A stretch of DNA of 64,000 nt from Pedobacter glucosidilyticus DSM 23534 (GTDB taxonomy: Bacteria > Bacteroidota > Bacteroidia > Sphingobacteriales > Sphingobacteriaceae): the NCBI RefSeq assembly GCF_000425145.1, contig NZ_KE384311.1, positions 227,832 through 291,831 of the forward strand, written 5' to 3'. The notes beneath the pieces are model-generated. The model saw only the letters and a list, made by a program, of their open reading frames with translations, ran no database searches and had not been told where the DNA came from. Positions 40,021 through 48,873 of the stretch are shown here, in pieces. Made by a program: the position numbers and the translations under genes. Position 1 is the first letter of the stretch. Each line of letters starts with the position of its first letter.

Positions 40021-42405
40021 ATGGCTATACTAACCGGAACTACATGCTACCATTGTGGTAATGATTGTTATACAGAAGAACATCAAAAAGATGAGAAATC
40101 TTTTTGTTGCACAGGTTGCTTAAGTGTTTACACCATCCTATCTAAAAGTAAACTAGGTAATTATTATCAGTTAAACCAACATCCTGGTGAAACTCAAGCA
40201 TCAGGAAATAAACAATTTGCTTATCTGGATGAACCAGAAATTATCCAACAGCTTATTGATTATACCGATGAACAAAAAACCATCATCTCTCTTTACGTTC
40301 CTGCTATACATTGCAGTTCTTGTATTTGGTTATTAGAGCATTTGTATACCTTGCATCCCGGTATTTTAGAAAACCGTGTTGATTTTCTTAAAAAACAAGT
40401 TTATATCCAATTTAATCCTCAACAAATTAGCCTAAGAGCTTTGGTTGAGCTGATGAGCAGCATAGGCTACGAGCCTTTAATTAGCTTACAAGATGTAGTT
40501 AAAAAAAATAGCAGACAAACAGATAACCTCTCTAAAAAAATTGCTGTTGCTGGGTTTTGTTTTGGTAATGTGATGTTACTAAGCTTTCCGGCATATTTTG
40601 GTTTATCAGAAACGGAGGCTAAGTTTGGCGAGTTCTTTAGCTTACTGAATATCTTATTCTGTATTCCGGCTTTCTTTTACTCAGGTAAAGATTATTTTGT
40701 TAATGCCTGGCAAAACCTAAAAGTTGGTGTTTTAAATATTGATTTCCCCCTAGCACTAGGCATTCTTGTACTCTTTGTTAGAACCATTGTAGAATATGTT
40801 TTCAATACCGGTCATGGCTTTGCTGATACCCTAACAGGTTTAGTGTTTTTCTTATTGATAGGTAGGTTTATGCAGCAAAAAACCTATTATCATTTATCTT
40901 TTGAAAGAGATTACCGTTCTTTTTTCCCTGTTGCGGTACAAGTTTTAAATGAGGATGGAAGTGAAAAATCTGTAGCTCTTGAAAAATTAGTTCAAGGAGA
41001 TAGAATCCTCATCAAAAACCAAGAAATAATACCTGCTGACGCTATTTTGTTAAAAGGCGATGCCTTAATTGATTTTAGTTTTGTTACCGGAGAATCTTTA
41101 CCTGTAAGCAAAACTTTGGGCGAGATTATTTATGCTGGTGGCAGACAAACAGGTAGTGCTTTAGAATTAGAAGTGATTAAACCGGTTTCGCAGAGTTATT
41201 TAACCAAATTGTGGAATAACGAGGTTTTCCAAAAGCAAGAATCCACTAAAATTAAAACCTTCTCTACTAAAGTGAGCCATTACTTCAGTATTGTATTGCT
41301 GGCTTTGGCTTTTGGCACTTTATTATTTTGGCTACCACAAGACTGGCGTACAGGATTATCTGCCTTTACCGCGATATTGATTATTGCATGCCCATGTGCA
41401 TTGGCGTTAAGCACACCTTTTACCATGTCGGCCGCCTTAAGCATCTTAGATAAAAACAAATTCTACCTTAAAAATACCGATGTGGTTGAGCAATTAGCCG
41501 CCATAGATACCATCGTGTTTGATAAAACAGGTACGGTAAGTATAGCAGAAAATCAAGGTGTTATCTTTAAAGGGCAGTTAAATCATATAACAAAAGATAT
41601 TATTTATGCTGCCTGTAAAAACTCTTCTCACCCACATAGCAGAAGAATTTGCTCTTTTTTAGGGCACAGAAATGCGGTGGCTATCTCCCATTATCAAGAA
41701 CTCACTGGAAAAGGAATTTCTGCTATATATGATGGTAAAGAAGTTTTAATAGGTAGCAGACAACTGGTTACAGGCCAAAAAGATGCTAAACAAGAATTTC
41801 CTGAGGTACATATTAAAATTGGCGAGCAGTATATAGGCTTTTTCGAACTTAAACAAAGGTTCAGGAAAGATTTAAATCAGCTGTTAAGCAACATCAATAA
41901 AAATTATCATACTTATTTATTATCTGGTGATTCTAACCAGGATGCCGAGGTATTACAATCTTATTTTAAGAGTCCGTTTCATTTGCAGTTTAAGCAATCT
42001 CCGCAAGACAAACTCAATTTCATTAAAGAAAAACAAGAACAAAAAGCCAAAGTGATGATGATTGGTGATGGCCTAAACGATTCTGGAGCATTGAAACAAA
42101 GTGATGCTGGTATTGCCGTAACAGATCATATCAATAATTTCACCCCTGGTAGCGATGCAATTTTAGATGGTTCGGTTTTACACCTACTGCCACAATTCTT
42201 GAAATTTTCAAAATCGGCAGTAAAAGTTATTCATATTTCTTTTGGGATATCTCTTACTTATAACATTATAGGGTTAAGCGTAGCTGTTACTGGGCAATTA
42301 TCGCCACTTTTTGCAGCTATTTTAATGCCTTTAAGTACAGTCACCATTATATCATTCACCAGCCTGGCAACACATTACATGGCTAAAAAACACCAATTAT
42401 CATGA
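40021..42405 (+). CDS. ccoI: copper-type P1B ATPase of the cbb3 locus (CcoI)
   Basis: This 794-residue protein has an N-terminal Cys-rich metal-binding domain (CYHCGNDC, FCCTGCLSVY) and an HMA-like region with CSSCIWLLEHL. Eight membrane helices follow with the CPC metal motif IIACPCALAL. Its ATPase motifs are TGES, VFDKTGTVS (phosphorylated Asp), HP-type SSHPHS and MIGDGLNDSGAL. It delivers copper across the inner membrane for assembly of the cbb3 oxidase. The ccoS start overlaps its stop by 4 bp. As first gene it heads the oxidase locus. Confidence 0.93.
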   Translation: MAILTGTTCYHCGNDCYTEEHQKDEKSFCCTGCLSVYTILSKSKLGNYYQLNQHPGETQASGNKQFAYLDEPEIIQQLIDYTDEQKTIISLYVPAIHCSSCIWLLEHLYTLHPGILENRVDFLKKQVYIQFNPQQISLRALVELMSSIGYEPLISLQDVVKKNSRQTDNLSKKIAVAGFCFGNVMLLSFPAYFGLSETEAKFGEFFSLLNILFCIPAFFYSGKDYFVNAWQNLKVGVLNIDFPLALGILVLFVRTIVEYVFNTGHGFADTLTGLVFFLLIGRFMQQKTYYHLSFERDYRSFFPVAVQVLNEDGSEKSVALEKLVQGDRILIKNQEIIPADAILLKGDALIDFSFVTGESLPVSKTLGEIIYAGGRQTGSALELEVIKPVSQSYLTKLWNNEVFQKQESTKIKTFSTKVSHYFSIVLLALAFGTLLFWLPQDWRTGLSAFTAILIIACPCALALSTPFTMSAALSILDKNKFYLKNTDVVEQLAAIDTIVFDKTGTVSIAENQGVIFKGQLNHITKDIIYAACKNSSHPHSRRICSFLGHRNAVAISHYQELTGKGISAIYDGKEVLIGSRQLVTGQKDAKQEFPEVHIKIGEQYIGFFELKQRFRKDLNQLLSNINKNYHTYLLSGDSNQDAEVLQSYFKSPFHLQFKQSPQDKLNFIKEKQEQKAKVMMIGDGLNDSGALKQSDAGIAVTDHINNFTPGSDAILDGSVLHLLPQFLKFSKSAVKVIHISFGISLTYNIIGLSVAVTGQLSPLFAAILMPLSTVTIISFTSLATHYMAKKHQLS

Positions 42406-42629
42406 GTACCATTTTCTTTTTAATAGGCTGCAGCGTTTTGGTAGCTATTGTTTTTTTACTTGCCTTTTTATGGGCACAAAATAACGGACAGCATACAGAT
42501 TTATATACGCCATCTATAAGAATTTTAATGGATGACGCTGACGATAAGCCTCACCCTCAATCCCTCTCCGAAAGAGAGGGAAACGCAGGAGATACTTGTA
42601 TTTCTGATAAGATTTTAAATTCCAAATAG
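42402..42629 (+). CDS. ccoS: cbb3 oxidase maturation protein CcoS with repeat-derived tail
   Basis: This 75-residue protein has the CcoS membrane helix (FFLIGCSVLVAIVFLLAFLWA) and the short conserved charged region after it. CcoS is needed for cofactor insertion into cbb3 oxidase and usually ends near residue 50-60. Here the tail after residue 48 (DDKPHPQSLSEREGN...) is encoded by a palindromic repeat (42562-42580) of an intergenic type. The ATG overlaps the ccoI stop (ATGA). The core is secure and the tail is probably dispensable. Confidence 0.85.
   Translation: MSTIFFLIGCSVLVAIVFLLAFLWAQNNGQHTDLYTPSIRILMDDADDKPHPQSLSEREGNAGDTCISDKILNSK
42549..42590. repeat. palindromic repeat inside ccoS
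   Basis: CCCTCTC (42562-42568) pairs with GAGAGGG (42574-42580) around a 5-nt loop, inside the string CCTCACCCTCAATCCCTCTC. This resembles a common bacterial intergenic repeat. It has entered, or extended, the ccoS reading frame without a stop. Confidence 0.65.
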
Positions 42630-42737
42630 CACTTACCTAAAAATGTGATATGGCTCACTTTTATGAATAAGCAAAGTCATTCTATTGTCATTAGAGCCAA
42701 AGTAATTTTACACCATCAAAAAAGCTAATCTTTAATT

Positions 42738-44855
42738 ATGCAGCCAGATAAATTTTATTACGACAACAAAATTGTAAGAGACTTTACCATTGCCACCATT
42801 GTTTGGGGTATTATTGGTATGTTGGTTGGTTTATTGGTAGCCGTACAATTGTATGCACCGGCAGCCAACCTAGACTCGCAGTACACCACTTTTGGGCGTG
42901 TACGTCCTTTACACACCAATGCGGTAATTTTCGCCTTTGTTGGCAATGCCATTTTCATGGGCGTTTATTACTCTTTACAAAGGTTATTAAAAGCCAGAAT
43001 GTTTAGTGATGTCTTAAGCCGTATCCATTTTTGGGGATGGCAATTAATCATCGTCTCGGCTGTTATAACTTTACCTTTAGGACTTACCAGTTCTCATGAA
43101 TATGCAGAACTAGAATGGCCTATTGATATTGCTATTACTTTAATTTGGGTGGTTTTTGGTATTAATATGTTTGGTACCATCATCAAAAGAAGAGAAAGAC
43201 ACCTATACGTAGCTATCTGGTTTTACATAGCCACTTTTGTAACAGTTGCTGTTTTACACATTGTAAACTCTTTCCAACTACCTATTTCTGCCTTTAAAAG
43301 CTATTACTTATTTGCTGGTGTACAAGATGCTTTGGTACAATGGTGGTATGGGCACAATGCCGTTGCATTTTTCTTAACCACACCTTATTTAGGGATGATG
43401 TATTACTTCTTACCTAAAATGGCTAACAGACCGGTATACTCTTACCGTTTAAGTATTTTACACTTTTGGGCTTTAATATTTATTTACATCTGGGCAGGTC
43501 CACACCACTTATTATATACTTCTTTACCAGGATGGGCGCAATCTTTAGGCGTAGTTTTCTCTATCATGCTTATTGCACCAAGCTGGGGCGGTATGATAAA
43601 CGGTTTACTAACCCTACGTGGCGCTTGGGATAAAGTTAGAGATGATGTTACCCTAAAATTTATGGTGGTTGCACTTACCGCTTATGGTATGGCAACATTT
43701 GAAGGCCCTATGCTTTCTTTAAAAGAAGTAAATGCGGTAGCACACTTTACAGACTGGATAGTGGCACACGTTCACGTGGGTGCTTTAGGCTGGAACGGAT
43801 TTTTAACATTTGGTGTAATCTATTGGATGATTCCTAGAATGTATAAAAACGGTTTATACTCGCAAAAATTAGCTTCTTTCCACTTCTGGATTGGCACTTT
43901 AGGTATCTTATTTTATGCTATACCGATGTATTGGGCCGGTTTCACCCAAGGTTTAATGTGGAAAGAGTTTACGCCGGAAGGTTTATTAAAATATCCAAAT
44001 TTCTTAGAAACTACTTTAAGAATAATCCCAATGCACATTATGCGCTCTATTGGTGGTACCATGTACCTTGCCGGAGTTATTGTAATGGCATATAACATCT
44101 ACAAAACCATGACTTTAGGTAAATTGGTAGAAAACGAAGCTGCTGAGGCTTTACCATTACCTAAAATGGATGAAACTGAAGCTAAAAAAGAATTCTGGCA
44201 CCGCAAATTAGAGCGTAAGCCAATGGCTTTATTGGTATTCAGCTTAATTGTGATATTGATTGGTGGTGTTGTAGAGATGATTCCTACTTTCTTTATCTCT
44301 TCTAACGTACCAACTATCAGTTCTGTAAAACCATATACAGCTTTAGAAGTACAAGGTAGAGATTTATACATCAGAGAGGGTTGCGTAAACTGCCACTCGC
44401 AAACCATTAGACCATTTAGATCTGAAACAGAACGTTATGGCGAGTACAGCAAAGCTGGTGAGTTTGTTTATGATCATCCATTCTTGTGGGGTTCTAAACG
44501 TACCGGGCCAGATTTACACAGACAAGGTGGTAAATACAGCAATGCTTGGCACTACAACCACATGCTAGACCCTAGAACCATGTCGCCAGGTAGTATTATG
44601 CCAGCTTATGATTGGTTAATCAGCCAAGAGCTAGATACTACTACAACGGCATCTAAAATTAAAGCACTGCGTTCTCTAGGTGTTCCTTATCCTGATGGCT
44701 ATGAGCTTATCGCTAACCAAGATTTAGATAAACAAGCTAAAGGTATAAGCGAGAACTTGGCTAAAGACAAAATTAAGGTAGGTAGCAATAAAGAAATCGT
44801 AGCCATTATTGCCTATTTACAGAGATTAGGAACAGATATTAAAGCTAAAAATTAA
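42738..44855 (+). CDS. ccoNO: cbb3 cytochrome c oxidase subunits I+II fusion (CcoNO)
   Basis: In this 705-residue protein, residues about 1-470 are CcoN. They form 12 membrane helices with haem and CuB histidines in VRPLHTNAVIFAF, WWYGHNAVAFFLTTPYLG, GPHHLLYTSLP and VAHVHVGALGWNG. Residues about 495-705 are CcoO: one membrane anchor (LLVFSLIVILIGGVVEMIP), then mono-haem motif GCVNCHSQTIRPF and RTGPDLHRQGG with axial Met in PGSIMPAYDWL. The fusion is standard in Bacteroidota. It is the catalytic core of a high-affinity terminal oxidase in the inner membrane. Confidence 0.95.
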   Translation: MQPDKFYYDNKIVRDFTIATIVWGIIGMLVGLLVAVQLYAPAANLDSQYTTFGRVRPLHTNAVIFAFVGNAIFMGVYYSLQRLLKARMFSDVLSRIHFWGWQLIIVSAVITLPLGLTSSHEYAELEWPIDIAITLIWVVFGINMFGTIIKRRERHLYVAIWFYIATFVTVAVLHIVNSFQLPISAFKSYYLFAGVQDALVQWWYGHNAVAFFLTTPYLGMMYYFLPKMANRPVYSYRLSILHFWALIFIYIWAGPHHLLYTSLPGWAQSLGVVFSIMLIAPSWGGMINGLLTLRGAWDKVRDDVTLKFMVVALTAYGMATFEGPMLSLKEVNAVAHFTDWIVAHVHVGALGWNGFLTFGVIYWMIPRMYKNGLYSQKLASFHFWIGTLGILFYAIPMYWAGFTQGLMWKEFTPEGLLKYPNFLETTLRIIPMHIMRSIGGTMYLAGVIVMAYNIYKTMTLGKLVENEAAEALPLPKMDETEAKKEFWHRKLERKPMALLVFSLIVILIGGVVEMIPTFFISSNVPTISSVKPYTALEVQGRDLYIREGCVNCHSQTIRPFRSETERYGEYSKAGEFVYDHPFLWGSKRTGPDLHRQGGKYSNAWHYNHMLDPRTMSPGSIMPAYDWLISQELDTTTTASKIKALRSLGVPYPDGYELIANQDLDKQAKGISENLAKDKIKVGSNKEIVAIIAYLQRLGTDIKAKN

Positions 44856-44866
44856 AAAATACGGCC

Positions 44867-45031
44867 ATGTTTAAACAATTGAATGATCTAAACGGAAACG
44901 AGATATACATGCTATTATCGCTGTTCATCTTTTTCACCTTCTTTGTTGGGGCTACTATAGCGCTCATCAAAATGAAAAAGAGCCATGTAAACTATATGGA
45001 AAACATTCCATTAGAATCTGATAACGATTAA
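44867..45031 (+). CDS. ccoQ: CcoQ-like small membrane subunit
   Basis: A 54-codon gene starts at the ATG at 44867 (MFKQLNDLNGNEIYMLLSLF) and ends at a TAA at 45029-45031. It has one membrane helix (YMLLSLFIFFTFFVGATIAL) followed by a Lys-rich and then acidic tail, the layout of CcoQ/FixQ. It lies 11 bp after ccoNO and 11 bp before ccoP, exactly where ccoQ is expected. CcoQ stabilises the oxidase and is not catalytic. Confidence 0.75.
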   Translation: MFKQLNDLNGNEIYMLLSLFIFFTFFVGATIALIKMKKSHVNYMENIPLESDND

Positions 45032-45042
45032 TACTCAAGAAC

Positions 45043-45909
45043 ATGAAATTTATAAAACCCATATTTGTTCTCATGATGTTGCTGTTAATAGCACAATCAA
45101 CCTTTGCCACTACTGGCGAGTTGATGAATAATATAGCGTTGGTTGCCATTTTAGCTATGCTAGTTTTAATTGGTATCGTTTGTTTGGTACTACTTAAAAC
45201 TTTTAGAGTAATGGCTGCTTTACTATTAAAACCAGAAGAAGCAAAAGCAGCGGCTGCCCAAAATAACCCCGATTATGAGTTTGTTCTTCAAGCAGAAAAA
45301 CCTGCTAAACCAACTTTCTGGCAAAAAGTACTGTCTTTAAAACCTCTATCGGAGGAAAAAGACATGATGATAGACCATGATTATGATGGTATACAAGAGT
45401 TAGATAACCCTACACCAGGATGGTTTATGTACCTTTTTTATGCAACTATTGCTTTTGCTTTTGTGTACATCTTAAACTTCCATGTGTTTAATTTAGGGAA
45501 GTTACAAGATGAAGAATACGCTATTGAGGTTAAAGAAGCAGAAACTGCAAAAGCAGCTTTCTTAGCACAATCTGCCAATAATGTTGATGAAAATACTGTG
45601 GCATTAAGTACAGATGCTGGTGTTATTGCAGAAGGGAAAGCTATTTACACTAAAAACTGTGTAGCATGCCATGGTGCAAATGGCGAAGGTACTGTTGGAC
45701 CAAACCTTACTGATGAGTATTGGATACATGGCGGCAAAATCAATAACGTATTTAAAACCATTAAATATGGTGTACCAGAAAAAGGTATGGTTTCTTGGGA
45801 GAAACAGCTTACACCAAAACAAATTTCTGATGTTGCTAATTACATCAAATCTTTAGGGGGTACCAATCCGCCTAACGGGAAAGAACCGCAAGGAGATAAA
45901 GAATCCTAA
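45043..45909 (+). CDS. ccoP: cbb3 oxidase cytochrome c subunit CcoP
   Basis: This 288-residue protein has an N-terminal signal/membrane region with two further helices (NIALVAILAMLVLIGIVCLV and GWFMYLFYATIAFAFVYIL). One cytochrome c domain follows with CVACHGANGEGTVGPNLTDE and axial Met in KGMVSWEKQLTPKQISDVAN. Many CcoP proteins carry two haems; only one C-x-x-C-H is present here, as in other Bacteroidota. It passes electrons from soluble cytochrome c to CcoO. A perfect hairpin follows the stop. Confidence 0.92.
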   Translation: MKFIKPIFVLMMLLLIAQSTFATTGELMNNIALVAILAMLVLIGIVCLVLLKTFRVMAALLLKPEEAKAAAAQNNPDYEFVLQAEKPAKPTFWQKVLSLKPLSEEKDMMIDHDYDGIQELDNPTPGWFMYLFYATIAFAFVYILNFHVFNLGKLQDEEYAIEVKEAETAKAAFLAQSANNVDENTVALSTDAGVIAEGKAIYTKNCVACHGANGEGTVGPNLTDEYWIHGGKINNVFKTIKYGVPEKGMVSWEKQLTPKQISDVANYIKSLGGTNPPNGKEPQGDKES

Positions 45910-45925
45910 GGATTTTTAGCATTTA

Positions 45926-45962
45926 GATTTACGATTTTAGGATGATTCTAAAATCGTAAATC
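45926..45962. terminator. 15-bp perfect hairpin between ccoP and ccoG
   Basis: GATTTACGATTTTAG (45926-45940) and CTAAAATCGTAAATC (45948-45962) pair perfectly with a 7-nt loop. There is no T-run, so it may be an mRNA-processing or stability element that separates structural from assembly genes rather than a strong terminator. Confidence 0.55.
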
Positions 45963-46001
45963 TTACATCATCTACCTAAAAACAAGGCTTCAAAATATTA
46001 A

Positions 46002-47384
46002 ATGAATATGGAAGAAATAACTTATCATAGCACTGTAGAAGCAACCGGAAAAAGAAGATGGCTTTATCCATTAGTGAGGAAAGATAAATGGTATAAATAC
46101 AGAAGCTATCTAAGCTATTTCCTTCTTTTATTTTTATTTGCTGCGCCACATATCAAAATACAAGGGCATCAACTTCTGCTTTTCAACATCATCGATAGAA
46201 AATTTATTCTATTCTCTCATGTTTTTTGGCCGCAAGACTTTTTCATTTTTGTATTAGCCACACTCCTATTTTTGGTGTGTATTGTGCTTTTTACCATTGC
46301 TTTTGGCAGGGTGTTTTGTGGCTGGGTTTGTCCTCAAACCATTTTTATGGAAATGGTTTTCAGAAAAATTGAAATTTGGATAGAAGGAGAACCTGCTGCA
46401 AGAAAAAAGCTAGATGAAGGGCCATGGACTAGCGATAAAATCATCAAGAAAACAATTAAGCACAGCTTATTTCTATTAATATCCTTCCTCATAGCTAATA
46501 CTTTTTTAGCTTATATTATTGGTAGCGATGAGTTGATTCAAATCATGATTGAGCCTCCTGCCCAACACCTGGTAGGTTTTATTGGTATTTGGATATTTAC
46601 TTTGGTGTTTTACCTGGTATTTACCAAAGTAAGAGAATTGGTTTGTATTGTGGCTTGTCCTTATGGTCGTTTACAAGGTGTGATGCTAGATAAAAACTCT
46701 TTGGTAGTTGCTTATAATTATTTAAGAGGCGAACCAAGGGGAAGAATTAGAAAAGCAGAGAAACAAGAAAATCTTGGTGACTGTGTGGATTGTAACTTAT
46801 GCGTAGCTGTGTGTCCTACCGGGATAGATATTAGAAAAGGAACACAATTAGAATGCGTAAACTGTACCGCTTGTATTGATGCCTGCGACCAAGTGATGGA
46901 TAAAATACACAAGCCTAGAAACTTAATAGGTTTTTATTCTGAAGAGATGATTAAAAACCAAACTAGCCCTAGGTTTACTTCAAGAATGAAAGCTTATTCT
47001 GTGATTATTTTATTATTAGCTTCTGTACTTACCTATTTCATCATGAGCAGAAAAGATATTGATATTACCGTTTTAAGAGCCGCAGGTATGCTTTATCAAG
47101 AGCAACCTGGAGGCTATGTAAGTAACCTGTATCATGCCGAAATCATCAATAAAACAACAGAAAAACTTCATATTTCTATTAAACCGCTTGATGACCGAAT
47201 CAAAATAAAATGGATACAAGCCGTAAATGATGTAGAAAAAGAAAGCGTTAGTAAGACAACATTCTTTTTATTAGTACCTTCAAACATGATAAAGGAAAGT
47301 AAAACCAATATCAGTTTGGATGTGTATCGTGGTGACGAGAAACAATACACCATTAAAACAAATTTTTTAGGACCGGTAAATTAA
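46002..47384 (+). CDS. ccoG: cytochrome oxidase accessory protein CcoG
   Basis: This 460-residue membrane protein has several helices (YLSYFLLLFLFAAPH, FFIFVLATLLFLVCIVLF) and the GRVFCGWVCPQTIFME motif. Two 4Fe-4S ferredoxin clusters follow, bound by CVDCNLCVAVCPTGID and CVNCTACIDACDQV. A C-terminal Ig-like periplasmic domain starts near residue 365. CcoG reduces copper during cbb3 assembly. It begins 92 bp after ccoP and is followed 9 bp later by ccoH. The start could be the second Met. Confidence 0.93.
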   Translation: MNMEEITYHSTVEATGKRRWLYPLVRKDKWYKYRSYLSYFLLLFLFAAPHIKIQGHQLLLFNIIDRKFILFSHVFWPQDFFIFVLATLLFLVCIVLFTIAFGRVFCGWVCPQTIFMEMVFRKIEIWIEGEPAARKKLDEGPWTSDKIIKKTIKHSLFLLISFLIANTFLAYIIGSDELIQIMIEPPAQHLVGFIGIWIFTLVFYLVFTKVRELVCIVACPYGRLQGVMLDKNSLVVAYNYLRGEPRGRIRKAEKQENLGDCVDCNLCVAVCPTGIDIRKGTQLECVNCTACIDACDQVMDKIHKPRNLIGFYSEEMIKNQTSPRFTSRMKAYSVIILLLASVLTYFIMSRKDIDITVLRAAGMLYQEQPGGYVSNLYHAEIINKTTEKLHISIKPLDDRIKIKWIQAVNDVEKESVSKTTFFLLVPSNMIKESKTNISLDVYRGDEKQYTIKTNFLGPVN

Positions 47385-47393
47385 TTTCAGAAT

Positions 47394-47807
47394 ATGAATT
47401 GGGGAAAAGGATTAGTTATTGGATTGGGGCTTTTTATGAGCTTTGTGATATTTCTTGTAGTGATGATGTTTAAAGCACCAGACGATAGCTACGATAAAGA
47501 CTATTATGAAAAAGGCTTGGCTTATGATAAAGAATTTGATCAGAAAAAGCAGGTTGTAACAGACCAAGCCACACCAAAAGTACAGGTGAATGATGATTTT
47601 GTTTACATCAGCTTTAAAGGTTTAAGCACAGGTACTGTAGAATTTAAAAGACCTTCTGACAAAGCTCTAGACAAAACCTTTGATTTAAAAGATAAGCAAG
47701 TACAAATACCAAGAGCAAGTTTAACTAAAGGCGAATGGAAACTTATCATCAGATGGCAAAAACAAGATAAAAGCTACTGGCATGAAGAAAACTTATTCTT
47801 ACCATGA
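47394..47807 (+). CDS. ccoH: FixH/CcoH-family protein
   Basis: This 137-residue protein has one N-terminal membrane helix (GKGLVIGLGLFMSFVIFLVVM). YDKDYYEKGLAYDKEFDQKK is the FixH signature Y-Y-x-x-x-x-x-Y-x-x. A periplasmic beta domain follows. CcoH helps assemble or stabilise the cbb3 complex. It lies 9 bp after ccoG and overlaps the next gene by 4 bp, as expected in a cco operon. Confidence 0.88.
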   Translation: MNWGKGLVIGLGLFMSFVIFLVVMMFKAPDDSYDKDYYEKGLAYDKEFDQKKQVVTDQATPKVQVNDDFVYISFKGLSTGTVEFKRPSDKALDKTFDLKDKQVQIPRASLTKGEWKLIIRWQKQDKSYWHEENLFLP

Positions 47808-48487
47808 ACCACTTACAACTAGCCTTTATTATAGGTTTATTAGGTAGTTGGCATTGTGTAGGGATGTGTGGGCCTTTGGCTTTTGCCATACCCGGTAACA
47901 CCAATAAAACTACTTTAGTACTAGAAAAACTTAGCTATAATTTAGGCAGATCTATTTCTTATGCTTTCTTAGGTTTATTAATAGGCTTATTAGGTAAACA
48001 ATTGTGGATTGCCGGTTTCCAACAAAGTTTAAGTATCATAAGCGGTGCTTTAATCATGATGGCAGCTATGATACAACTTATCCCTAGGTTAAACAGTAAA
48101 ATTGGCTTCGGTAAATTCTCTAGTTTTAACCCTGTCCAGTCACTCATTATAAAAGCTATAAAATTTAGAAGCGGACATTTTATAATTGGGATGCTAAACG
48201 GCTTTTTGCCTTGCGGATTTGTTTACTTAGCTCTAGCTACCGCCTTAAACACCAGTAGCGCTACACAATCTGCTTTATTTATGTTTTTCTTTGGTTTAGG
48301 CACCCTCCCATTAATGCTTATTGCCACTTTAGGTTTTAATTTCGCAAAACCTAGTTTAAGAAAAGCCATTAACAATACCCTTCCTTGGTTTATGCTTTTG
48401 ATGGGATTATGGCTTGTTTTAAGAGGTGCTAATTTAAATATTCCGTTTTTAAGTCCGGTTTTAAGCGAAGGTGCTATCTGTCACTAA
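47804..48487 (+). CDS. SafE/TauE-like membrane protein of the cbb3 locus
   Basis: This 227-residue protein has six membrane helices. GSWHCVGMCGPLAFAIPG near the start and GMLNGFLPCGFVYLALATAL in the middle are the conserved H-C-x-G-M-C-G-P and N-G-x-L-P-C-G blocks of the SafE-type (sulfite exporter-like, DsbD-related) family. These proteins regularly close cbb3 operons and probably serve copper or thiol handling. It overlaps ccoH by 4 bp (ATGA) and is the last gene before tRNA-Ser. Confidence 0.85.
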   Translation: MNHLQLAFIIGLLGSWHCVGMCGPLAFAIPGNTNKTTLVLEKLSYNLGRSISYAFLGLLIGLLGKQLWIAGFQQSLSIISGALIMMAAMIQLIPRLNSKIGFGKFSSFNPVQSLIIKAIKFRSGHFIIGMLNGFLPCGFVYLALATALNTSSATQSALFMFFFGLGTLPLMLIATLGFNFAKPSLRKAINNTLPWFMLLMGLWLVLRGANLNIPFLSPVLSEGAICH

Positions 48488-48556
48488 GTTTAAATTTCGA
48501 TTTTTAGACTTTATCTGTAAGATTATCAATACATTAAAAAATAGTTAAAATTAAAT

Positions 48557-48586
48557 TTGTGTAAAGCCATAGCTTTTGTACTTTTG
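48557..48586 (+). promoter_or_regulatory. complete Bacteroidota promoter of tRNA-Ser
   Basis: TTG (48557-48559), 19 bp, then TACTTTTG (48579-48586) matches the TTG-N19-TAnnTTTG consensus exactly. The -7 box ends 4 bp before the mature tRNA, so transcription should start at or within a base or two of the tRNA 5' end. Confidence 0.75.
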
Positions 48587-48590
48587 CGGC

Positions 48591-48675
48591 GGAGAGTTGG
48601 CAGAGTGGTCGATTGCGGCAGTCTTGAAAACTGTTGACTGTAACAGGTCCGGGGGTTCGAATCCCTCACTCTCCG
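48591..48675 (+). tRNA. tRNA-Ser (anticodon UGA)
   Basis: The acceptor GGAGAGT pairs with ACTCTCC. The anticodon loop CTTGAAA gives UGA for UCA codons. A long variable arm typical of class II tRNAs follows, and the T arm is GGGGGTTCGAATCCCTC. The 85-nt length fits serine tRNA. The encoded 3' sequence after discriminator G is CCCA, so CCA is not precisely encoded. Confidence 0.96.
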
Positions 48676-48683
48676 CCCAGTAT

Positions 48684-48719
48684 AAAAAGCCTTAAAATCG
48701 TATGATTTTAAGGCTTTTT
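48684..48719 (+). terminator. intrinsic terminator of tRNA-Ser
   Basis: A perfect 16-bp stem (48684-48699 with 48704-48719) with a 4-nt loop ends in TTTTTGTTTT. It lies 9 bp after the tRNA and is the clearest terminator in the window. Confidence 0.9.
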
Positions 48720-48873
48720 GTTTTATTTTCTAAAAATAGAAACCTCTTTTCTAATCCTATTCTAACTCTAAAATTATTGCCAATTTAACTTAATACATTG
48801 CTAGTAGTGTTACAATACAAAATCCGCCATTCATCTTATATTTCCAATCATAACCAATGGCAAATCAATAACC

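Noticed and set aside
45961..45986. Third copy of the small-RNA motif (TTACATCATCTACC)
   Set aside because: Similarity is partial and there is no matching inner hairpin or outer stem.
39755..48675. Genomic island bounded by tRNA-Arg and tRNA-Ser
   Set aside because: The DNA between is a conserved cbb3 oxidase locus; no integrase and no repeated tRNA 3' ends were seen.
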